This document shows positions 43,971-50,545 of a stretch of 64,000 bases of DNA, one piece after another (position 1 is the stretch's first letter; each line of letters opens with the position of its first letter). Position numbers and translations under genes: made by a program. The stretch lies in NCBI GenBank assembly GCA_903875575.1, contig CAIQWJ010000049.1:20245-84244 (forward strand), written 5' to 3'. The notes beneath the pieces are model-generated. The model worked only from the letters and a program-made list of their open reading frames with translations, was not told the DNA's origin and made no database searches. Origin of the DNA: an uncultured Acidobacteriia bacterium (GTDB lineage: Bacteria > Acidobacteriota > Terriglobia > Bryobacterales > Bryobacteraceae).

Positions 43971-45386
43971 TCAGGCTGCGCGGCGGGCCTCCCAGTATTC
44001 CTCAAAGCGGCCATTGAGGTGAGAGCAGCGGAGGGCAATGATGGAGTTGGCACCGCAGACGGTCCAGAACATGCCGGATTGTTTGAGGCGAGAGCCGATC
44101 ACGGTCTTGCAGCCGGCCTCGATCACGCCAGAGCCGACGAAGAGGTGCTGTTTTCGGAATTTGGGGTAGCGCATGCGTTCGGCATTCCGCTCAAAATAGT
44201 CGGCCTCGGTGCGAATCTTTTCCAGAACTTCGGCATTGGTTGATGGGGCGGAGCGCAGCGAGAGAACCAGTTTTTCGATCTTGCCTTTATCGAGCAGACG
44301 CTTCTGATGTGCTTTAATCCAGGCTTTCTGGGTGGTCAGGTCGTTGGGGTGCAGCTTACGCGCCAGATCCCACAGGTGCTGGCGGGCGTGATACAGATCG
44401 ACGATCTGAATCGCGCCAGGAAAATGCAGGTCGGCGTTATTCCAGATCCATTCGGCTCCGTCGCCGATGACGGCTTTCTTCGCGGCCCGGCTCCAGCCGC
44501 GGTTCCAGGCTTCCAGATAGATGCGTTTGCCAAACTCTTCGGCCGTTTCGATGGCCCCCGTATAAGTAGTCGAATCCGGATCGCGAACCGCATAGCCTTC
44601 TTTAGCCCAGGAAGTCTGGGTGAAGACGCAGCCGAGTTTGACCTCGCGCGTGTGGGCCGGCTGACCCTCGGTTTTGCCTTTGCGCCCCTCGGTCTCTTTC
44701 TTCACCACGGGCACGCCGGTCCCGTCCATTTGCACATACAGAATCGGAATCGGCTTGCCGACGATGACAGGCAGATCCAGTTGGACGGCCCTGTCGATTG
44801 CGCGCTGCTCGTTTGCGGCGATGTTGGCACCAATCGCCTCTGCTGTGCGCTCTACGGACTTGGCTGTCACCTCCAGGCCGGCCAGAATCTTCATCTGCTC
44901 GCGTCCATGATCGAAGGGCGCGTCCTGACCTACCAGCGCCTGCATGCGGCGCACGCCGGGAGAGAAGTATGTGTTTTTTACATCCAGTGCCTCGTCGGCG
45001 GGAAACTGACCTTCATGGCAGCGGTCGCAGAAATACCACGGACGGTTCATTTGCGCCCAGCCCACAACGGTGAGTACGGGCCGGGAGCGCAGTTCCTGAT
45101 ATCGCGCCTGGTGACCACAGGCACAAGGTAACTGACGCCGATCCTGCGGTGGCGCTTCGAACTGCAGCAACTCACTCAGAGCGCCAGCTCCGGCCTGATG
45201 AAGCGCGACCCGCAGGGCGCTCTCGATAGCTTCCAGATCGGTGCCTCCGTTGTTTCGTCGCTGGGCGAAAATGCGGCCCAGCAACTGATTCACTTCCCGC
45301 GCGATTTCCTGATGGATTGCAGCAGCCGTTTTTTTTCCTGGTCCGTCCAGCCGCCATGTTGTCTTTCGACCGGGCGAAGAGCACAT
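43971..45386 (-). CDS. ISKra4-family transposase, orfB
   Basis: The catalytic part has DDE residues in ILYVQMDGTGVPV, VIGDGAEWIWNNA and GSGVIEAGCKTVIGSR, and the family signature HTREVKLGCVFTQT, plus a zinc-ribbon-like stretch CACGHQARY and CDRCHEG. The listed start is an in-frame ATG at 45386, but this is probably not used: orfA overlaps in another frame and an A8 run at 45329-45336 allows a -1 ribosomal shift, giving a fusion of about 575 residues. Without shifting, orfB would lack the N-terminal DNA-binding part. Confidence 0.88.
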   Translation of the reverse strand: MCSSPGRKTTWRLDGPGKKTAAAIHQEIAREVNQLLGRIFAQRRNNGGTDLEAIESALRVALHQAGAGALSELLQFEAPPQDRRQLPCACGHQARYQELRSRPVLTVVGWAQMNRPWYFCDRCHEGQFPADEALDVKNTYFSPGVRRMQALVGQDAPFDHGREQMKILAGLEVTAKSVERTAEAIGANIAANEQRAIDRAVQLDLPVIVGKPIPILYVQMDGTGVPVVKKETEGRKGKTEGQPAHTREVKLGCVFTQTSWAKEGYAVRDPDSTTYTGAIETAEEFGKRIYLEAWNRGWSRAAKKAVIGDGAEWIWNNADLHFPGAIQIVDLYHARQHLWDLARKLHPNDLTTQKAWIKAHQKRLLDKGKIEKLVLSLRSAPSTNAEVLEKIRTEADYFERNAERMRYPKFRKQHLFVGSGVIEAGCKTVIGSRLKQSGMFWTVCGANSIIALRCSHLNGRFEEYWEARRAA

Positions 45387-45697
45387 ATCTTTTCGTTGAC
45401 GCTGACCAGGTCTTCGCTGAGTTTCTGAAAGCGATGGAACTCTGTGACCTCCTGCTGCGCTTTGCGCAGGGTTGCCGGACTGGGGAAGGATTCGGTCACA
45501 GTCTTGCCCCCCACTCTTCGGGTGAGACGGAACTGCGGATCGTGACCGGGGTCGTTCGGCTTGGCGCAATGGCAGGACGGCTTGCCGCAGCGACGCACCA
45601 CGGCCGTTATCGAACCGGGCCGCAAATCGCCGAGGCCGAGAAATTCTTCAAGAAATTGGGATCGTTGCGATTCAAGAGCTTCGAGAGTGTCAGACAT
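45290..45697 (-). CDS. ISKra4-associated orfA (DUF6788-like)
   Basis: The 135-residue ORF, first in the element, carries GSITAVVRRCGKPSCHCAK, the pattern of DUF6788 proteins that precede ISKra4-type transposases, with a zinc-knuckle-like CGKPSCHC. It continues VNEKICALRP and terminates RKSRGK after passing the A8 run. It is likely the N-terminal DNA-binding part of the full transposase. Confidence 0.8.
   Translation of the reverse strand: MSDTLEALESQRSQFLEEFLGLGDLRPGSITAVVRRCGKPSCHCAKPNDPGHDPQFRLTRRVGGKTVTESFPSPATLRKAQQEVTEFHRFQKLSEDLVSVNEKICALRPVERQHGGWTDQEKKRLLQSIRKSRGK
45329..45336 (-). promoter_or_regulatory. A8 run, likely -1 ribosomal frameshift site
   Basis: On the minus strand the run of eight A is read in frame A as ...GAA AAA AAA CGG; slipping back one base gives AAA ACG, the orfB frame. 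The heptamer A-AAA-AAA is a classic slippery signal in insertion sequences. It would join orfA to orfB. Confidence 0.7.
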
Positions 45698-45788
45698 GGG
45701 GATACCTTTCTGAACGTTATTATACGCTCAGAATTATGCCCCAGAAAAGGGAAATTGCCCAGATGCCAACTCCCATGTCGCACACCCC

Positions 45789-45797
45789 CGGACCAGC
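45789..45797. repeat. Target-site duplication, right copy
   Basis: CGGACCAGC directly follows the insertion sequence and matches the 9-mer at 43938-43946. Confidence 0.8.
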
Positions 45798-45965
45798 CGT
45801 CCGATTTGTTCGACTTCAAATGGTGATAAACTCTCTCCTTGGCAGTTTCGGGTTGGCACCAGTGTGTCGGGGAGGATCATGCCGCCTTCCAGTGGGAACC
45901 TACAGGCAGAAGCGACTAGCCGTGCAGTTTCCAGGCAGTGTACACAACAGATGAAGGAGAACAGA

Positions 45966-47180
45966 ATGCTTTATACGAGACGAGATGTCGGACGATTCGC
46001 ACTGGCCGCGGGCGCGGCGGGACTCGGGTCATCGAAAATGTTTGGGGCTGCCAGGCCGGATTCGAAGATTAAGGGTGTCCAGATCGGTGCCATCACCTAC
46101 AGCTACCGCAGCATGCCGGATCAGACCGCGGAGGCCCACCTCCAGTACTTTGTCGATTCCGGAATCAGCGCGGTTGAAATGGAGACTCCGCTGGGGAACT
46201 GGACGCGGGAAAAAGGGAACTGGAGTTCCAGCCCGGCGGCGGCAGCCGCTGCTGCGGCGGGCGGTGGACGCGGCGGTGGTGGTGGCGGACGCGCCGGAAG
46301 CGGTGCGGCTCGCGGCGGTGGTGGTGGTCGTGGTCCGGCCCCGACCTATCCCGTGGTTGCCGGAATGAAGGTGGGCTTCCCCAACGATCAGCCGGCAGGG
46401 CAGTGGAACGGCGTGTCGTGTCCTGTTGCCGCAGGACGTGCCGGGGGCGCGGCTGGGGCCGGTGCTGCGGGTGGAAGCGGCGCGCGCGGCGGCGGTGGCG
46501 GCGGGCGTGGTCCTCAGACACCGGAACAGGTCGCTGCGGCGGACGCGGAGCGCAAGTGGCGTCTGGCTCTGCCGATGAGCATCTTTAAAGATCTGCGCAC
46601 GCTGTACAACAATGCCGGAGTGAGCATCTATGCGGTGAAGGAAGTCCATCAGGCTACCGACGAGGATCTCGACTACACATTCAACGTCGCCAAAGCTCTG
46701 GGTGCCACTCACGTGACGTTGGAATTGCCGACGGGCCCTGACACGGATAAGGAATTCAAGAGACTGGGCGACTGGGCGCTGAAGTACAAGATGCTCGCGG
46801 CGTATCACACGCACCAGCAGGGAAGCATGACCGCTCTTGACACCGCCTTCGAAGTATCCAAAGGTAATGCGGCGAACGTCGATCTGGGCCACTTCATGGC
46901 GGCGACAAATCCTGGCGGAACGCCGCTCGACTTCCTGAATAAGTTCCATGCCAGGATCGCGAGCTTCCACCTGAAGGAACGGACTTCTGTGGCTCACTGC
47001 GCGCTGAATCTGCCCTGGGGAACCGGCGAGACACCGATTGCGCAGATTCTGCAGACCGTGCAGAAGAACAAGTGGACGATGCCGGCTACGATTGAAATGG
47101 AATACAACATTCCGGAAGGTTCGGATGCGGTGAAGGAAGTCGCGAAGTGCCTGGAGTTCTGCCGGAAGGCGCTGGCTTAG
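45966..47180 (+). CDS. Tat-exported TIM-barrel with Gly/Ala/Arg-rich inserts
   Basis: The 404-residue protein starts at an ATG six bases after AAGGAG, with a signal (LYTRRDVGRFALAAGAAGLG). The barrel is the xylose-isomerase/AP-endonuclease-2 fold (ISAVEMETPLGNW; YHTHQQGS; VDLGHFMAATNPGG; HLKERTS; IEMEYNIPEG). Two long Gly-rich, Arg-containing inserts (about 90-125 and 158-180) interrupt the first half of the barrel, which is unusual and may form loops on the exported enzyme. The reaction is unknown. A strong terminator follows. Confidence 0.8.
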   Translation: MLYTRRDVGRFALAAGAAGLGSSKMFGAARPDSKIKGVQIGAITYSYRSMPDQTAEAHLQYFVDSGISAVEMETPLGNWTREKGNWSSSPAAAAAAAAGGGRGGGGGGRAGSGAARGGGGGRGPAPTYPVVAGMKVGFPNDQPAGQWNGVSCPVAAGRAGGAAGAGAAGGSGARGGGGGGRGPQTPEQVAAADAERKWRLALPMSIFKDLRTLYNNAGVSIYAVKEVHQATDEDLDYTFNVAKALGATHVTLELPTGPDTDKEFKRLGDWALKYKMLAAYHTHQQGSMTALDTAFEVSKGNAANVDLGHFMAATNPGGTPLDFLNKFHARIASFHLKERTSVAHCALNLPWGTGETPIAQILQTVQKNKWTMPATIEMEYNIPEGSDAVKEVAKCLEFCRKALA

Positions 47181-47210
47181 TCTTTCATTAGAGCCGTCGC
47201 GGGTGCAGTT

Positions 47211-47243
47211 CAATTGGGGTCCGAAAGGACCCCAATTGTTTTT
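47211..47243 (+). terminator. Intrinsic terminator
   Basis: A 12-bp perfect stem (47211-47222 with 47227-47238), a GAAA tetraloop and a run of five T's, 31 bases after the stop. It is a textbook rho-independent terminator for the TIM-barrel gene. Confidence 0.9.
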
Positions 47244-47317
47244 CAGCAGGCTGCTGTCGACCGGTGGCCTGTAGAACGCCCGCTCGCGGTCTCGGCTCAT
47301 TCATTCAGGATCGTTGG

Positions 47318-49297
47318 CTACTGCTTCTGTGACACACGCACCCAGTCCACCAGCATTTGCTGAGGGAAAGTTGTGGTGGCATCCGGATTCCCTGGCCAGC
47401 TCCCTCCCACCGCTACGTTCAGGATGAGGAAGAAGGGATGCTGGTACACCCATTTGGTCCCTGCCGGTATCTGCGTATTGCCGACCGAAAAATACTTCAG
47501 CCCATCCACATAGAAATTCACCGACGTCTCGTTCCACTCCATGCCATAAACATGGAAGTCATCCGCGAACTTCGCCCCGCCAGGCAGCGTATCCGGTCCG
47601 CCAATCCCGTTTCCGCCCGAATACCCCGGTCCATGCACCGTTCCATGGATCTTCGTCGGCTCCTTGCCGATGTTCTCCATGATGTCGACCTCACCGCAGG
47701 CCGGCCAGCCGCTGGTCGTGATATCAGCCCCCAGCATCCAGAATGCCGGCCAGAGCCCCTGCCCGTAGGGAATCCGGATCCGCGCCTCCACCCTGCCGTA
47801 GGTGAAGCTGAACTTATCCTGCGTCTTGATTCGCGCTGAAGTATAAGCGTTGCCGGATGGCCTCATCGCCTGAATGACTAGATTCCCGTTCCCATCCTGA
47901 TAGACGTTGTTCGTCGACCCCGTATAGGTCTCCAGTTCCTGATTGCCCCAGCCGCCGCCGCCCAGATCATAACCCCACTTTGCGGCATCGGGCGAAGTTC
48001 CCGCCGCCCCGTTGAACTCATCGCTCCAGACCACCTTCCACCCGCTCGCGGCGCTCACCTGGAGCGAGGCATTCGGTGGCACGCCCGCCGGCATGCAGGC
48101 ATTGAGCTGCGTCACGCCCGGATAAACCAGTCCCGTGAAAGTCGCTCCGCAAGGCTGGGCCGGAATCCCGCCGAAGGCAAGCGTCATCGGGTTTACCGGG
48201 GCGGGGAAGGTGGGTGCCGCCGGCAGCCTGCCATCCGCAATGGAGGGCGCCACAGGTCCTTCGCCTGTGGTGAACAGTGTCACGATGTCCCCGGCCTTTG
48301 GAATGACATAGTCGGAATTGCAGGAGATGGAGCCGCCCGCCGTTTGATTCACCACCACCGCGGCATTCGGCTTCGCCGTTCCGCAGCCGAAAACGCCGGG
48401 TACAGCCGACGCCACAGGTATCGCCACACCCGGAGTTGCAACTCCCAGATACTCCACCTGCACGCTGGTTGTGTTGGATACTCCATACGGCACCACGGAC
48501 GCCACCTGGCCGCTTAGCGAATAGATCACCGGAGCCGGATCCCCGTCGAACAGCACTCGCGTGTCTCCGACTGTTGTTGGCAACTGGCCGTTCGCATCGT
48601 AAGCGGCGGAGATCAGGTTCGCTGGTCCAAAGCCGCTGCCATAGATCGCCACTAACTCGCCTGGCGCTACCGCACCGCCCTGATAGCTGGCCGCATTCAC
48701 AATGCCGTTGGTCGCAATTTTGCCCGGCGCTACGGTGCCCTGGCGCACATAAGTCGGTTTGGTGTTTGAGGCGATGGTCAGCGACTGTGTAGTTGTCCCC
48801 GCCGGGGTGGTGATCGTGACGTCGTAGTCTCCCAGGAACCCGCGCGTCCGGTAAATCCCGTCGGCCGCGGTGGTCCCTGTCTCATCGGTCCACCACTGTT
48901 TGTAAATGAGGTCGTTCCACACCGCGTAGTTCGGTTTGGTGGACCAGTCCTTCCGGATCATCGCGGCGGACGGCAGCCAGTGCGCGCCCTCCCAGAAGCC
49001 CCAGATCACGAAGCCTTTGATGGCGGGATGGCTGAAGCCAAAGCGTTCCGAATCGGCCCAGCCGGGTGCGCCGGTGAGTTGGAACTCCTTGATGTCGAAG
49101 GCCTGGAGGATCAGGGTCTTGAGGGTGATGTTGGTCGCTGTATACCGGCCACCGGGCGGAGTGCGGACGCTGTAGTTTTCGCTGCCGCCGGAGTTCGTTT
49201 TGATGGAGGCAACGTCGAATTCTCTTGCGATTTGTGCGGTGGCGCACGGTGTGGCGGCGGCCAGGGAGGTCGCCAATATGAATTGGTGAAAGCGCAT
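47318..49297 (-). CDS. Chimeric secreted protein: TIGR03435 + GH10 tail + TIGR03437 + GH16
   Basis: The 659-residue exported protein is made of four parts. Residues 23-86 are the start of a TIGR03435 protein (REFDVASIKTN; LTGAPGWADSERF), which stops abruptly. Residues 87-165 look like the end of a GH10 xylanase (FSHPAIKGFVIWGFWEGAHW; RGFLGDYDVTIT). Residues about 195-415 are TIGR03437. Residues 419-659 are a GH16 glucanase with the catalytic GEVDIMEN (E536, D538, E541), intact, so beta-1,3-glucan hydrolysis is expected. The junction at 86/87 looks like a fusion point. Confidence 0.85.
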   Translation of the reverse strand: MRFHQFILATSLAAATPCATAQIAREFDVASIKTNSGGSENYSVRTPPGGRYTATNITLKTLILQAFDIKEFQLTGAPGWADSERFGFSHPAIKGFVIWGFWEGAHWLPSAAMIRKDWSTKPNYAVWNDLIYKQWWTDETGTTAADGIYRTRGFLGDYDVTITTPAGTTTQSLTIASNTKPTYVRQGTVAPGKIATNGIVNAASYQGGAVAPGELVAIYGSGFGPANLISAAYDANGQLPTTVGDTRVLFDGDPAPVIYSLSGQVASVVPYGVSNTTSVQVEYLGVATPGVAIPVASAVPGVFGCGTAKPNAAVVVNQTAGGSISCNSDYVIPKAGDIVTLFTTGEGPVAPSIADGRLPAAPTFPAPVNPMTLAFGGIPAQPCGATFTGLVYPGVTQLNACMPAGVPPNASLQVSAASGWKVVWSDEFNGAAGTSPDAAKWGYDLGGGGWGNQELETYTGSTNNVYQDGNGNLVIQAMRPSGNAYTSARIKTQDKFSFTYGRVEARIRIPYGQGLWPAFWMLGADITTSGWPACGEVDIMENIGKEPTKIHGTVHGPGYSGGNGIGGPDTLPGGAKFADDFHVYGMEWNETSVNFYVDGLKYFSVGNTQIPAGTKWVYQHPFFLILNVAVGGSWPGNPDATTTFPQQMLVDWVRVSQKQ

Positions 49298-49385
49298 CCA
49301 ACTGTTATAACTGCCCTGCCTGGGAATGGTTACATATTGGTGCGGAGACCCCGGGGGCCGCGGAAAGATGCAGAGAACACCAACA

Positions 49386-49391
49386 TATACT
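49386..49391 (+). promoter_or_regulatory. TATACT -10-like element
   Basis: TATACT lies nine bases before the chosen ATG of the potassium channel gene (49401). No clear -35 precedes it. Confidence 0.35.
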
Positions 49392-49400
49392 GGGTACGCG

Positions 49401-50405
49401 ATGGATCACCGCGTAGCGCGACGGAGTCTCTTTATTGCGGTGCTGATCGTTCTCACTCTGGTCATTGGAGTGGTGGGCTTCCGGCTCATTGAAGGCTATT
49501 CGTTTTTCGACGCCTTCTATATGACCCTGATCACCATCACCACGGTGGGTTATCAGGAAGTCCATCCTCTGAGCCACGCCGGAAGAATCTTCAACTCCTT
49601 TCTGATTCTTTTCGGTGTCAGCGCGATGTTTTTCGCGGTGGGGGCGATGACGCAGACCATCATCGAACTGCAGCTTCAGGATCGCTTTGGGAAGCGCAAA
49701 GTCAAGCGGGTCATTATGCAGATGAAAGATCATTACATTGTTTGTGGATATGGCCGCGTGGGTCGCTACGCCGCCTTTGAACTGCAGCGGGCCGGGGTGC
49801 CGTTCCTTGTCATTGACCGCAACGAGCAGCGGGTGGCACGGGCGGCGGAGGCTGGCATGACGACGCTGACTGCGGATGCGATGCGCGACGAAACGCTGCG
49901 GGAGGCCGGCGTGCTTCGGGCGCGGGGATTGATTGCCGCGCTGGCGACCGATGCGGAGAATGTCTTCGTGATTCTTTCGGCGAAGACACTGAATCCGGAA
50001 CTGACAGTGGTCACACGGGCATCGGAAGAAGATGCGGAGCAGAAGCTGTTGCGGGCGGGCGCGGATACGGTGCTTTCGCCGTACAGCATTGCGGGGCATC
50101 GGCTGGCGCAGGCACTGGTGCGGCCGCACGTGGTGCAGTTGATCGATTTCGCCGGCCACGCGATGGGGGTGGATGTGACGACGGAGCAGTTGCGTGTTGC
50201 GGCGGAGTCGCAATTTGCGGGCAGGGAACTGGGCGAGGTGGCGGGGCGGCATGCGAGCGTGATTGTGCTGGCGGTCAGCAAGGCTGATGGCAGGATGACT
50301 TTCAATCCTGCGCGGGCTACGAAGATTGAGGCCGGGGATGTGCTGGTGGTGATGGGGGAAGGGGCAGGTTTGCGCGCTTTGGAGGGTGCGCTGACGGGCA
50401 GGTAA
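49401..50405 (+). CDS. Potassium channel with RCK (TrkA) domains
   Basis: The protein (334 residues from the ATG at 49401; another start at 49368 is possible) has two membrane helices around a pore loop, with the selectivity filter TITTVGYQE, followed by an RCK-N NAD-binding domain (HYIVCGYGRVGRYAA; a GxGxxG-like start) and an RCK-C domain. It is an MthK-like channel gated by a cytosolic ring that binds Ca2+ or nucleotide. It is alone in its neighbourhood, likely for K+ homeostasis. Confidence 0.9.
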   Translation: MDHRVARRSLFIAVLIVLTLVIGVVGFRLIEGYSFFDAFYMTLITITTVGYQEVHPLSHAGRIFNSFLILFGVSAMFFAVGAMTQTIIELQLQDRFGKRKVKRVIMQMKDHYIVCGYGRVGRYAAFELQRAGVPFLVIDRNEQRVARAAEAGMTTLTADAMRDETLREAGVLRARGLIAALATDAENVFVILSAKTLNPELTVVTRASEEDAEQKLLRAGADTVLSPYSIAGHRLAQALVRPHVVQLIDFAGHAMGVDVTTEQLRVAAESQFAGRELGEVAGRHASVIVLAVSKADGRMTFNPARATKIEAGDVLVVMGEGAGLRALEGALTGR

Positions 50406-50545
50406 GCGGCATCCGGACCTCCCGCAGATGTGCGGAAATCCTGAGAGGACGCGAAAAACCAGTTTTTGTCCGCTTGTTTATTATCCTGTGACATTTGACG
50501 CGTATGCTGAGGTTTGCCCGGAACGGTGCCCGGTCAAAAAGAGGC

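Larger units (their letters stand above)
43947..45788 (-). mobile_element. ISKra4-family insertion sequence, complete
   Basis: The element is about 1,842 bases and holds an overlapping orfA/orfB pair reading leftward. Imperfect terminal inverted repeats are visible: left end from 43947 (GGGTGCGCGACATGG) and right end read inward from 45788 (GGGGTGTGCGACATGG). Matching 9-bp direct repeats flank it. Intact ends and an intact transposase suggest a fairly recent, possibly active insertion. Confidence 0.9.

Noticed and set aside
44307..45131. Plus-strand frame of 274 codons within the insertion sequence
   Set aside because: Antisense to the catalytic part of the transposase.
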